A DNA stretch of 27,737 nt from DSNY01 sp016861185 (GCA_030263275.1 SZOR01000055.1:1-27737), one strand, 5' to 3'. Positions 1 to 7,791 are shown, numbered from the stretch's first letter. Notes: a model not told the origin generated them from the sequence alone. A program made the numbers and translations.

Positions 1-172
1 CGCTGAAGCCGTTCCGCACGGTTCCCTTCCTGGTTCGAAGCAGGCGCTAACTCTGTCCGTAATCCTTAGCCAATTGAGGGCAATGGTCCAAGGCATCGCG
101 GGACGAGAATCCGGCTACGGGGCCGGCGCTGCGATGCCCGCGGCGCACCTTCCAACGATCGAGGAGAGATCG
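1..172. other. Leading edge, no gene recognised
   Basis: I see no supported gene in this stretch. It ends in the ribosome binding site (GAGGAGA at 161-167) of the lipoprotein gene that follows. An open frame runs in from position 74, but that upstream part carries no ribosome binding site and would place the lipoprotein signal peptide in the middle of the protein, so I leave it out. Confidence 0.5.
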
Positions 173-1255
173 ATGAAGTCCGTCTACACGATCGGCGCAA
201 CTGCCCTGGCTGCCGCACTGCTCGCCGCCTGCGGAGGCGGCGGTTCCGACGGCGCGCCGCCGCCGCCCGCGCCGACCGCCAGCGTCGTGATCACGTCTTC
301 GAACCAGGATCTGGTCGCGCGCGCCGCGGCGAACGCGGTGTTGAGCAGCAGCGCGACCGCTGCCGTGACGCCGAGCGCGAACGCAGGCCGCGTGCAGACC
401 GCGTCGAGCAAGCCCTCGGGGCTGGCCGGCGCGCGTTCGCTTTCGACGCTGCTGGTGGGCCTGACCCGCGGCACGCTGCTCGATCGGACGTCCGGCAAGA
501 CCACCGCCGCCGCGCCGTCCGGCGACGCGGTGCGCGCGCAGGCAGTCCTGTCGCGGACGGAGAACTGCGCCGTCAGCGGAACCGTGACCTTCGCCCTCGA
601 CGATCGCGACGGCAACGGCCAGGCGAGCGCGGGCGACGTGCTGAGCGTCATCTTCAGCCAGTGCCGCACCAGTGCGACCGAGATGGTCGACGGCGGATTC
701 AGCGCGAGCTTCACCGTCGTGCAGCAGGCCCCGGTGCTGTCGATGACCGCGTCGATCACGTACTCGCAACTGACCGCGACGTCGAGCGAAGGCAGCTTCG
801 CGATCAACGGCAGCTTCGCCTTCAACTTCACGCGCCAAGGCAGCGTCGACACGGCGCAGCTCTCGATCGGCGCGAACGGGTTGGCGGCGACCGTGGCGAC
901 GGCAAGCTACAGCGACACCGTCACACTGCTCGCCGGCTACAGCGTGACCGCGACGTATGACAGCGCCGCGGTGCCGCCCGGCGGCTCGGTCGCCGGCCTG
1001 TCGACGTTGGCGGTCAACGGCGCGATCTCGGCAGCATCGCTCGGCGGCACGATCGTGATCAGCACGCCGCTCGCGATCAGGCAGTACGAGATCGATCCCT
1101 ATCCGCGCGAAGGGCAGGTGCAGGTGCGCGGCGCCAACAACGGGCTGCTGGTGCTGACGGTGCTGTCGACGACGACCGTGCGCGTGCAGCTCGACGCCAA
1201 CAACGACGGCACGTTCGAGGCGACCAAGGACGTGCCGTGGGGCGACCTGATCTGA
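173..1255 (+). CDS. Secreted lipoprotein of unknown function with two Asp-rich loops
   Basis: This encodes 360 residues. The start at 173 follows GAGGAGA at a good distance and gives a clean lipoprotein signal: a hydrophobic stretch at residues 7-19 and the lipobox LLAAC with Cys20, followed by a Gly/Ser/Pro-rich linker. The body is rich in Ser, Thr, Ala and Val with alternating hydrophobic residues, as in beta-rich exported proteins. Two Asp-rich loops stand out: residues 143-155 (DDRDGNGQASAGD) and 341-353 (DANNDGTFEATKD). Both resemble calcium-binding dockerin or EF-type loops, the second almost at the C-terminus. The role is unknown; I infer attachment to the outer membrane with most of the protein exposed. 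A weak hairpin follows the stop. HMG-CoA lyase lies about 100 bases downstream, with no sign of functional linkage. Confidence 0.8.
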   Translation: MKSVYTIGATALAAALLAACGGGGSDGAPPPPAPTASVVITSSNQDLVARAAANAVLSSSATAAVTPSANAGRVQTASSKPSGLAGARSLSTLLVGLTRGTLLDRTSGKTTAAAPSGDAVRAQAVLSRTENCAVSGTVTFALDDRDGNGQASAGDVLSVIFSQCRTSATEMVDGGFSASFTVVQQAPVLSMTASITYSQLTATSSEGSFAINGSFAFNFTRQGSVDTAQLSIGANGLAATVATASYSDTVTLLAGYSVTATYDSAAVPPGGSVAGLSTLAVNGAISAASLGGTIVISTPLAIRQYEIDPYPREGQVQVRGANNGLLVLTVLSTTTVRVQLDANNDGTFEATKDVPWGDLI

Positions 1256-1276
1256 GCTCGCTCCGAGTGAAACACG

Positions 1277-1306
1277 AGGGGCGGTCGAACCGGCCCTTCT
1301 TGTTTG
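1277..1306 (+). terminator. Possible terminator after the lipoprotein gene
   Basis: An imperfect hairpin has outer stem AGGG/CCCT, a two-base internal mismatch, inner stem GGT/ACC and a loop of CGA. It is followed by the T-rich run TTCTTGTTT. It begins about 20 bases after the stop codon. The stem is short, so this is only moderately likely to terminate. Confidence 0.35.
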
Positions 1307-1358
1307 GACCGGCGGGCGCGCGAGTAACATCGGCGCGTCGAATCACGAGGTCAACGCA

Positions 1359-2270
1359 ATGAGCTCGCTTCCCTCCCGCGTTCGCATCGTCGACGTCGGC
1401 CCGCGCGACGGGCTGCAAAACGAAAAGCAGGCGATCCCGGCCGACGTGAAGGTCGAACTGGTCGACCGCCTGACCGACGCGGGCTTCGGCGCGATCGAAG
1501 TCACCTCCTTCGTCTCGCCGAAGTGGGTGCCGCAGATGGCCGACGGCGCCGAGGTGATGGCGCGCATCCGGCGCAGGCCCGGCGTCGTGTACTCGGTGCT
1601 GGTGCCGAACATGAAGGGCTTCGAGGGCGCGCTCGCGGCGAGGGCCGACGAAGTGGTCGTCTTCGGCGCGGCGAGCGAGGCGTTCTCGCAGAAGAACATC
1701 AACTGCTCGATCGCCGAATCGATCGAGCGCTTCCGCCCGGTCGTGCAGGCGGCGCGCCAGCACGGCATGCACGTGCGCGGCGCGATCTCGTGCGCGCTCG
1801 GCTGCCCGTACCAGGGCGAGGTCAAGCCCGAGGCGGTCGCATACGTCGCGCGGCTGATGAAGGACATCGGCGTGCAGCACGTCGGCGTGGCCGACACGAT
1901 CGGCGTGGGTACGCCGCGCGCCACGCAGGCGGCGATGGAAGCCGCGCTCGGCGTCTACGACATCGCCGACGTGTCGGGCCACTTCCACGACACCTACGGT
2001 CAAGCGCTCGCGAACATCTACGCGTGCCTGGGAATGGGCATCGCGACGTTCGACACCAGTGTCGCCGGCCTCGGCGGGTGTCCCTACGCGAAGGGCGCCA
2101 CCGGCAACGTCGCCACCGAGGACGTGCTGTACCTGCTGCACGGGCTCGGTATCGAAACCGGCATCGATCTCGGGAAGGTCGTCGCCATCGGCCAGTGGAT
2201 CAGCGGCGTGCTCGGCCGCAAAGCCTTCGCCCGCGCCGGCAATGCGATCGCGGTGAAGATGGCCGCCTAG
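1359..2270 (+). CDS. mvaB: Hydroxymethylglutaryl-CoA lyase
   Basis: This 303-residue protein matches HMG-CoA lyase in length and motifs. It would split 3-hydroxy-3-methylglutaryl-CoA into acetyl-CoA and acetoacetate, the last step of leucine degradation, in the cytoplasm. The N-terminal DVGPRDGLQNE segment carries the metal-binding Asp and substrate Arg. HFHDTYGQ carries the metal-binding histidines. The loop GLGGCPYAKGATGN holds the catalytic Cys of the family signature. The start at 1359 has GAGGT about eight bases upstream. No other leucine-degradation genes (isovaleryl-CoA dehydrogenase, methylcrotonyl-CoA carboxylase) are in view, so the gene is either alone here or part of a pathway coded elsewhere. 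The next gene is convergent. Confidence 0.93.
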   Translation: MSSLPSRVRIVDVGPRDGLQNEKQAIPADVKVELVDRLTDAGFGAIEVTSFVSPKWVPQMADGAEVMARIRRRPGVVYSVLVPNMKGFEGALAARADEVVVFGAASEAFSQKNINCSIAESIERFRPVVQAARQHGMHVRGAISCALGCPYQGEVKPEAVAYVARLMKDIGVQHVGVADTIGVGTPRATQAAMEAALGVYDIADVSGHFHDTYGQALANIYACLGMGIATFDTSVAGLGGCPYAKGATGNVATEDVLYLLHGLGIETGIDLGKVVAIGQWISGVLGRKAFARAGNAIAVKMAA

Positions 2271-2341
2271 CGCGTCGCGCCTGCCCGCCGCCGGCGTGCG
2301 TGGGCGGCGCCAGCGAAGGACACAGGCAACGGACTTCGGAA

Positions 2342-2848
2342 TCAGCCGCCGGGCGGCAGCGACAGACTTCGGCGCACGGCCGACGGCAGGTACGTGAATA
2401 CGACCTGCCCTCGTTCGATCTGCACGAGATAGTCGTCGTACACGCCCGAGCCACGCACCACGAACCGACGTCCGTCGCGTTCCAGCATAACTACAAGCTG
2501 GCCGTGCTCGGTCCAGGCGTGCACGACGGCGAAGGGCAGCGCCGGCACGTCGGCGGACTGCGCGGCCGTGCCGGCGCTGCCGAAGGGGAAATTCGTTGCA
2601 TCGGGCGACAGGGTACGCAGGCCCGTCGCAGAGCCGGCGACGGCAGGCGTCTGCGCGGCCTGCTGGTCGCGCCCATCGCCGCGAAAGACCCAGCCCAGCA
2701 GTCCGCACGCGAGGCCGACCGCCGCGCAGACGCCGAGCCACGATCGCGTCGACATCGCAGGCTTCTGCGCAACGACCCGCGTCCGCTCGGCCGATGCGCC
2801 GTCGTCGAGCACATAGACCTTCGGGCGTGCGGGCCAGACGCCGCTCAT
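2342..2848 (-). CDS. Bitopic inner-membrane protein, possibly secretion-system related
   Basis: This encodes 168 residues from an ATG at 2848. About 30 polar cytoplasmic residues are followed by one membrane segment (about residues 36-54, SWLGVCAAVGLACGLLGWVF), a low-complexity linker, and a small C-terminal domain (about residues 100-165) that includes PFAVVHAWTEHGQ and VVFTYLPSAVRRSLSLP. From memory, the short tail with an FTYLP segment resembles small periplasmic domains of accessory proteins in type II-like secretion or pilus gene clusters; I could not verify this. No such cluster is in view. It lies 90 bases downstream of the lysyl-oxidase-like gene on the same strand and may be cotranscribed. 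A start further upstream (2896) would add 16 residues and looks less likely. Confidence 0.6.
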   Translation of the reverse strand: MSGVWPARPKVYVLDDGASAERTRVVAQKPAMSTRSWLGVCAAVGLACGLLGWVFRGDGRDQQAAQTPAVAGSATGLRTLSPDATNFPFGSAGTAAQSADVPALPFAVVHAWTEHGQLVVMLERDGRRFVVRGSGVYDDYLVQIERGQVVFTYLPSAVRRSLSLPPGG

Positions 2849-2938
2849 ACGAGATGTCCCGTCAGCTTCGGAGGCGGCACCGAAACCGAGTCGCACCGGA
2901 GGTCCATGACGGGTCGCGCTCGCATGCAGGCCGCCGCG

Positions 2939-3964
2939 CTATCGGGTGACCCGGAATGCGTCGGGAAGCAGTCCGCCGGTACCGACACGAACGTCCCATA
3001 CGGGGTCGCGCCCGGGCTGCTTCTTCTTCGGCACGGTCACCGTGGCCGAGAGCGTGTCCAGACCGTCCGTGTCGACCATGAGGACCACGTTGCTCGCGAC
3101 CGGGCGAGGACCGTTGCCGTTCTCGAAACTGACCGTGGTGCCCTGGGCAAATCCGTAGCCGGTGATCGTGACCTGGACCGTCTCGCCCATTCTGGCGGAA
3201 TTCGGCGTGATCGAAACCACCGTCGAACAACTTCCGCTGCCGTCCAGGACGCGGACCGTGTTCGGCTTCGTGATGTCCAGCAGCACGCACGATTCGTTGT
3301 CGTTGCGGTTGCTTTCCACCAGGACTTTTTTGGGATCGATGCCGATCTTCAGTTGGTAGATGCCGTCGGCGTTGTCGGTGAAGTCGATCTCCTGCCCCGC
3401 GAGGTGAGCGCCATACGTGTCGCCCCAGCCCACCGACATGCCCTGCACCTGACTGCCGCACGTGCTGTAGACGGCCTGGGTCGGTGCGCCGGGCAGCGAT
3501 CCGTCGACTTTGTCCGTGTCCATCACGCAGAAGGTCGTCTTCGCGCCCGTGCGCAGCGATCCCCCGGGCGCATTGATCGGCTGCAGCGTGTACAGCGCGT
3601 AGTCATCGAAGTGGAAGTGGCTGTGGGCCGGATGCCACTGGAACCAGCCGGCGAAGAATAGCGCCGACGAGCCGTCGCTGTTGAAGACACGCTGGTACAC
3701 CTGCTGCTTGCCCGAACCCGTGTCGACGGCGCCGGCCTCGAGTTGCAGCGGACCCGTACCCGCGTTCCAGCCGGTCGTGGCGAAGCGCAGGGTGGAACTG
3801 CCGTCCGTGCCGGCGACCAGCGAAAGATTCCAGGCCGGCAGCGGCTTGATATTCGGTGTCAGCGCGATGGTCGACTGGGCAGCGGCACCGCCGGCAAACG
3901 ATAGGACTCCGGCAAACAGCGCGCCAAGCGCGATCGCTCGAAGTGAGGCTCGGGTCGTATTCAT
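2939..3964 (-). CDS. Secreted lysyl-oxidase-like copper amine oxidase with IPT/TIG domain
   Basis: This encodes 341 residues. The start at 3964 has GGAGAA upstream and yields a signal peptide, likely cut after residue 29 or 30 (GAAAQ). Residues about 40-232 match the lysyl oxidase catalytic domain. The copper motif WHPAHSHFHFDDY gives His111, 114, 116 and 118. Lys142 (AKTTFC) and Tyr184 (GDTYGAHLAGQ) sit where human LOX has Lys320 and Tyr355, the residues that form the lysine tyrosylquinone cofactor. The IDFTDNADGIYQL and ESNRNDN segments also fit the family. Residues about 248-340 look like an IPT/TIG immunoglobulin-like domain (SITPNSARMGETVQVTITGYGF). In this family peptidyl lysines or small amines are oxidised to aldehydes; the substrate here is unknown. 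The enzyme is presumably periplasmic or secreted. A gene starting at 3985 would add seven residues without a better signal. Confidence 0.85.
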   Translation of the reverse strand: MNTTRASLRAIALGALFAGVLSFAGGAAAQSTIALTPNIKPLPAWNLSLVAGTDGSSTLRFATTGWNAGTGPLQLEAGAVDTGSGKQQVYQRVFNSDGSSALFFAGWFQWHPAHSHFHFDDYALYTLQPINAPGGSLRTGAKTTFCVMDTDKVDGSLPGAPTQAVYSTCGSQVQGMSVGWGDTYGAHLAGQEIDFTDNADGIYQLKIGIDPKKVLVESNRNDNESCVLLDITKPNTVRVLDGSGSCSTVVSITPNSARMGETVQVTITGYGFAQGTTVSFENGNGPRPVASNVVLMVDTDGLDTLSATVTVPKKKQPGRDPVWDVRVGTGGLLPDAFRVTR

Positions 3965-4101
3965 CGGCGCGGTTCTCCAGATCATCGACAGGCGTTGGCC
4001 GTCATCGTCGCGGCCGCGGCGCCGCTCGGGGGCGATCCCGCAGCGGCGATTGCGCGAAAGCGTGGCGCCAACGCTGCCGGTTGTTCAGCAAACCAAGAGA
4101 C

Positions 4102-4174
4102 ATCGCCGGGCCGGAGTTCTCTCCGGCGCCCGGCGATTGCGACAGGGGGCCGTGCGGTCCGCACTGTCGCCCTG
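4102..4174. repeat. Two adjacent stem-loops between the secreted-protein genes
   Basis: The 240-base gap between the small secreted gene and the lysyl-oxidase-like gene contains two hairpins. The first is 4102-4137, with arms ATCGCCGGGC-CGGAG and CTCCG-GC-GCCCGGCGAT around TTCT, so about 15 pairs with one small bulge. The second has GTGCGG (4152-4157) pairing with CCGCAC (4159-4164), flanked by CAGGG and CCCTG. Neither has a T-run, so they may be messenger-stability or processing elements between two cotranscribed genes rather than classical terminators. Confidence 0.5.
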
Positions 4175-4204
4175 CAAGCAATCCGTGTCCTTGTCGGACG
4201 CCGG

Positions 4205-4570
4205 TTACTTGCAGATCTCCTTCGTCGGATCGCACGGAGGCGGCTCCTTGACGTCCCCGCAAGTGAAGTCGGACAGCACGAGCTTGCCCGGCAGGTTCGT
4301 CGAGGCACTGATTAGCGTGCCCGACGCCGTGCACAGGAAATGCTGGTTGTTCGGGTTCACCTGCGAAGGGCTGACGCTACAGCTGTTGCCCGACGACCAA
4401 AGCGCGGTGAACGTGCCTGGGCCCGCGCCGCCGGTTTGATTGTTGACAAAGTGCCAAGTGCCCGTGAACGCACCGCACGACTGCCCGCTCAGGTTGCTGA
4501 TGCTCGCCGCCATAGCCGTGGACACCCCAACGAGCAGGGCAGCCGGCGCCAACCAATACAGTCTTTTCAT
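4205..4570 (-). CDS. Small secreted six-cysteine protein, function unknown
   Basis: This encodes 121 residues. A clear signal peptide (Lys-Arg then a hydrophobic run, likely cut after the AMA at residues 19-21) is followed by about 100 mature residues with exactly six cysteines, which could make three disulfide bonds in the periplasm or outside the cell. The mature part is rich in Ser, Thr, Gly and Asn, and the tail is Pro-rich (EPPPCDPTKEICK). The ATG at 4570 has AGGGG/GAGAG upstream. I do not recognise the family. It lies just upstream of the lysyl-oxidase-like gene on the same strand, across a gap holding two hairpins, so the two exported proteins may be expressed together. Confidence 0.75.
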   Translation of the reverse strand: MKRLYWLAPAALLVGVSTAMAASISNLSGQSCGAFTGTWHFVNNQTGGAGPGTFTALWSSGNSCSVSPSQVNPNNQHFLCTASGTLISASTNLPGKLVLSDFTCGDVKEPPPCDPTKEICK

Positions 4571-4773
4571 CTCTCAATCCCCTCGGCGTATTCCGATCCT
4601 GGAGGGCACCCCGACGGCCATGGCCGCGGCGGAGCGGACCTTCCCGACCGATGCATCCGACAGCTCGCGCCGCTGTCTAGCGTGCTACCTGGAACCCGAC
4701 CTCGGCGGACCCTGTTCGGGATCCGCGCTTGGCCTTCACAAGATTCCAGAAGCGCGCGGGCGGCGGTATTCCA

Positions 4774-5481
4774 CTAAAGAGGAAAGTCGTGCGCGCCGCG
4801 AACGAGACGGGATTGCCCCGCGATCTGACGCAGCACGACGAGCGCGCGACGGCGTACGCCGAGCTTGCCGAACACGCTTTGCAGGTGCTTCTTGACCGTG
4901 TCCTCCATGACGCCGAGGTCGCGCGCGATCTCCTTGTTGGTGAATCCCCGGCGCAGCAGATCGACGATCTCGCGCTCGCGTCGGGTAAGCGTTCCCGTGG
5001 CGTCCGCTGGGGACCGCGCTTGTTCTGCTGCGAGGTCGGTGCGCTCGGTCGACTGCAGCAGGTCCGCCACCGCCTTCGCGAGCAGGGCCCGCGGCAGCCA
5101 CAGCTCACCCCGACTCACCGCGCGGATCGCCTTCACACAAGCGTCGGGCGGACATGCGGCGAGCAGGAACCCGTCCAGTCGGTTGCGCAGAATCTCCCCG
5201 ACTGCTTGCTCATCCATCGAGTCGGCCAGCAGCAGCACGCGCACGTCCGGTGCCTTCGCGCGAATCGCCGGCAGCACCGTACCGCCAGCGCGGTCGAGCA
5301 GGGCGCGGTCGAGCAACAGCACGCCGGGGCGATGCACTTGCAGCGCGGAATGGAGCAGCGTCGGATCCGCCACGGCTTCGCCCAGCACACGGAATTCGCG
5401 CTGACTCGTTACGTGCGGAAGCAAACGGGCGAGCACCGCCGGACGGTCCGACGCGACGAGCACCGTGATCGGTGCGGACAT
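4774..5481 (-). CDS. LuxR-type response regulator with a degenerate receiver
   Basis: This encodes 235 residues from the ATG at 5481. Residues 5-125 form a receiver-like domain in which VLLLD58 supplies the usual phospho-acceptor Asp. The acidic pair is reduced to Ser11-Asp12, the conserved Ser/Thr is not evident near residue 86, and the conserved Lys after the fifth strand is replaced (GFLLAAC, Ala109). Residues 165-217 are a LuxR/NarL helix-turn-helix (LTRREREIVDLL, TNKEIARDLGVMEDTVKKHL). It is therefore a transcription factor that may respond weakly or not at all to phosphorylation. No histidine kinase is in view. The ribosome binding site before 5481 is weak, and the same frame stays open to 6057 with coding-like composition, so the true protein could be longer. 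Confidence 0.8.
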   Translation of the reverse strand: MSAPITVLVASDRPAVLARLLPHVTSQREFRVLGEAVADPTLLHSALQVHRPGVLLLDRALLDRAGGTVLPAIRAKAPDVRVLLLADSMDEQAVGEILRNRLDGFLLAACPPDACVKAIRAVSRGELWLPRALLAKAVADLLQSTERTDLAAEQARSPADATGTLTRREREIVDLLRRGFTNKEIARDLGVMEDTVKKHLQSVFGKLGVRRRALVVLRQIAGQSRLVRGAHDFPL

Positions 5482-6057
5482 CGCTGCGCGCGCGATCAAG
5501 GGCGCCTCATTGGACCGACGAAACCGGACGTCGGGCGTCGGGGCGTGCGGACGCGCCGCAAGCTCGTCCGGTCTCGAGACGGTCGCCTCGGCATCGACGA
5601 CGGGCAGATTGCAGCTGTCCTCGCAACCGGGGCTGGCGTTGATGCAGGCGCCGCCCGGTTGCCCGGCAGGAGTCCCGTCGCGTCGCCCGAGGTGCGACCA
5701 GATTCGCGCGCTCGTCGCCGCATAGTCGATCGGCGCCCGGCCGCCGGATCCCTCGGCAATGAACCGATCGACCGACACCAGCGTCACCGACGCATCACCT
5801 CCGCTGGTACCCGCGAGGTGCTTTGCGAGGCTGGCAGCATCGATGCCGCCCGCGCAAACGACGACCGCCATGCGCGCGGCCGGCCCCGTCTCGCCGGCGC
5901 CGCCGGCACCCGCCGGACCGGCAGGGCCCCTGGCCGTCCAGTCCTCGGCATCGTTCGGGCCGTTGCCGCAGGCGGCGACCGGCCCCGGCGGCCGTGGGCC
6001 GCGTGCGCTCGTTCCGGATCCACCCTTCAAAGCCCGAAGTCGCTGTTTCGCAGGCAT
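5482..6057 (-). other. Upstream open extension of the regulator frame (192 codons)
   Basis: This stretch is open in the same frame as the regulator and could add up to 192 residues at its N-terminus. Hand counting over 5521-5940 gives about 80% G/C at third positions of this frame, against about 74% and 68% at first and second positions, which is mildly coding-like. The translated segment from about 5868 down (MAVVVCAGGIDAASLAKHL...) is not a family I recognise, and the part above it is low-complexity Gly/Ala/Pro. The plus strand is also open here, so openness alone proves little. It could be an N-terminal domain, a decayed gene fused in frame, or chance. Confidence 0.3.
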
Positions 6058-6548
6058 GACGAACTCGAGCGCCGAGTGCTGCGCGGCGCGGCAGGGCGCA
6101 ACACGACCCGTGCGCGTGTCAGCGCAGATGGAGCCGAATCAGCGTCGTAAGGAAATTATTCCCACGCCGGCCCGAAGTCAAAACTTGACGCCGGACGGCA
6201 CGTGAGCCATCGCGGACGGAGCCGAGATCGCTCAGCGGCCCGGTCAGTCAGTCGAATCCCGGACCTGGAGGCCCGCTTTCCGACCGCGTGAACCCTCGGC
6301 GCGTCGGCTGGACGCGGCGTCATCGCCACCGAAGGCCCGCTGCACTGCTGCGGGGCTCGGACATCGAGGTCGGCGTCGATCACGGGAGGCGCCATGACCG
6401 ACCGGCGGATCGGGCGCGTGCTCAGCCGCAAGACCGTTGGGGCGCGGACCCACGCCATCGCGGCGAAAATGGCAGCGTAGCCGGACCGCTCGACATCCGG
6501 ACTGCACCGCTTTTCGTACCACAGAGGGCAACGAACCGGAGAACCGTC
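6058..6548. other. Gene-poor stretch upstream of the YHS lipoprotein
   Basis: I find no protein I can support in these 491 bases. Frames that are open here have the wrong composition or no ribosome binding site. The stretch must hold the promoter of the lipoprotein gene at 6549. TTGACG at 6185-6190 resembles a -35 box but no convincing -10 follows it. GGAGAA at 6538-6543 is the ribosome binding site of the next gene. Confidence 0.4.
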
Positions 6549-7121
6549 ATGCACGCGCTTGGCCTGATCCTGATCTCCGCCGCCGCGCTGCTCGCCGGCT
6601 GCGGCACCGTGAAGAACACGATCAGCGACGGCACTGACGCGAAGCTGATGTTGCGCGGGAACGATCCGGTCGCGTACTTCACGCAGGGCAAACCGGTCAA
6701 AGGCAGCCCGGACATCAAGGCCGAGCACAACGGCGTCACTTACCGCTTCGCCTCGGCCGAACACCGCGCGGAGTTCCTGAAGAACCCCGCGCGCTACGAG
6801 CCCGCCTACACCGGCTTCTGCGCGAGCGGCGCGCCGTACGCGCTGAAGGCCAACATCGGCGCGAACGTCTTCACGATCTACGACGGCCGGCTTTACCTGT
6901 TCGGCAGCGAGCGCTCGAAGCGCGGCTGGCTGCTCGACGCGAAGAACAACGTCGCGCTCGGCGACAGGTACTGGGAAGAGGAAACGAAGGACGTGCCGCA
7001 CCGGATCCAGAACTACAAGCGGTACCTGTTCAAGGTGCCGCACTACAAGACCGACGCGGAACTGGACGCCGAGTACGAGCGGCGCAAGGCGGCGGGAACC
7101 TTGCCGGCGGAACTGCGGTAG
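6549..7121 (+). CDS. YHS-domain lipoprotein
   Basis: This encodes 190 residues. The ATG at 6549 follows GGAGAA at 6538-6543 and begins a lipoprotein signal with lipobox LLAGC (Cys18). Residues about 35-105 form a YHS-type domain (NDPVAYFTQGKPVKGSP, YRFASAEHRAEFLKNPARYEPAYTGFCASGA), a small fold often linked to metal handling. The rest is a conserved-looking tail rich in charged and aromatic residues (GDRYWEEETKDVPHRIQNYKRYLFK). Proteins of this kind are lipid-anchored in the periplasm. It ends 15 bases before the convergent phosphatidyltransferase gene, leaving almost no room for separate terminators. The exact role is unknown; metal or haem-related function is only an inference from the domain. 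Confidence 0.8.
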   Translation: MHALGLILISAAALLAGCGTVKNTISDGTDAKLMLRGNDPVAYFTQGKPVKGSPDIKAEHNGVTYRFASAEHRAEFLKNPARYEPAYTGFCASGAPYALKANIGANVFTIYDGRLYLFGSERSKRGWLLDAKNNVALGDRYWEEETKDVPHRIQNYKRYLFKVPHYKTDAELDAEYERRKAAGTLPAELR

Positions 7122-7136
7122 ACGTAGACGCCCCGC

Positions 7137-7691
7137 TCACGTCGTGCGCCGCCCCGCCCGCGCCGCGGCCTTGCTCCCCCAGATCCACACGTACTGTCCG
7201 CCGGAGGCGAGCACCGTCGCGAGCACGATCCACATCAGCACGGGCAGCCAGGGTTCGCCGTTGAAGTAGCCGGCGCCGGTGGCGAGCAGGGTGGCAAGCA
7301 GCGCGAACTCGAGCACCGTGTTGATCTTCGACAGCCAGGTCGGCGCGATCTCGAGCTGCCCGACCAGCAGGTGATAGGCGACCGCGCCGCCGACGATCAC
7401 GAGGTCGCGCGCGACGATCGCGGCGGCGAGCCACCACGGCAGCCAGCCCTGCCAGGCGAGCAGCAGCGTCACAGTCAGCATCGCCATCTTGTCGGCGAGC
7501 GGATCGGCGATCGCGCCAAAGCGCGTGCGCAGGTTGAAGCGGCGCGCGATCAGCCCGTCGACCAGATCGCTCGCCGCGGCCGCCATGAACAGCCACAGCG
7601 CCGATTCGTAGTCGCGCTCGTGCGTGAACCACGCGATCCACGGCACCAGCAGGATGCGCGCGACCGTGATGGCATTGGGGACGTTGAGCAT
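7137..7691 (-). CDS. CDP-alcohol phosphatidyltransferase, PgsA- or cardiolipin-synthase-like
   Basis: This 184-residue membrane enzyme carries the full CDP-alcohol phosphatidyltransferase signature, with Asp42, Asp45, Gly46, Ala49-Arg50, Gly59, Asp63 and Asp67 in the expected spacing. These Asp residues bind the metal ions used in transferring a phosphatidyl group from CDP-diacylglycerol. Several membrane segments surround the motif. The usual label would be phosphatidylglycerophosphate synthase. However, the segment APTWLSKINTVLEFAL and the C-terminal end resemble the eukaryotic-type (CRLS1-like) cardiolipin synthase branch, so the acceptor may be phosphatidylglycerol rather than glycerol 3-phosphate. 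The start at 7691 gives the typical LNVPNAITVAR opening. It lies about 107 bases downstream of the aldo/keto reductase gene on the same strand. Confidence 0.85.
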   Translation of the reverse strand: MLNVPNAITVARILLVPWIAWFTHERDYESALWLFMAAAASDLVDGLIARRFNLRTRFGAIADPLADKMAMLTVTLLLAWQGWLPWWLAAAIVARDLVIVGGAVAYHLLVGQLEIAPTWLSKINTVLEFALLATLLATGAGYFNGEPWLPVLMWIVLATVLASGGQYVWIWGSKAAARAGRRTT

Positions 7692-7791
7692 GCCCGAATG
7701 ATGCCGTGCGCGCGCCTCGGCGCAAGCGCGCGGATGGGGCGGGACACGCGGCGAGGGGGGATACGCCGGACGGCCCGGGCGCCCGCGACGC

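Noticed and set aside
1077..2741. Long minus-strand frame opposite HMG-CoA lyase
   Set aside because: It is antisense to a well-supported enzyme gene and has Arg-rich, motif-free translation.
5881..5950. Collagen-like Gly-Pro-Ala repeat in the regulator's upstream extension, tempting because of the nearby lysyl oxidase
   Set aside because: Only two or three triplets are in register before the Gly spacing breaks; this is ordinary GC-rich low-complexity sequence.
4729..6150. Long plus-strand open frame opposite the response regulator
   Set aside because: It is the antisense shadow of the LuxR-type regulator and its extension; the translation is Arg-rich low-complexity with no recognisable motif.
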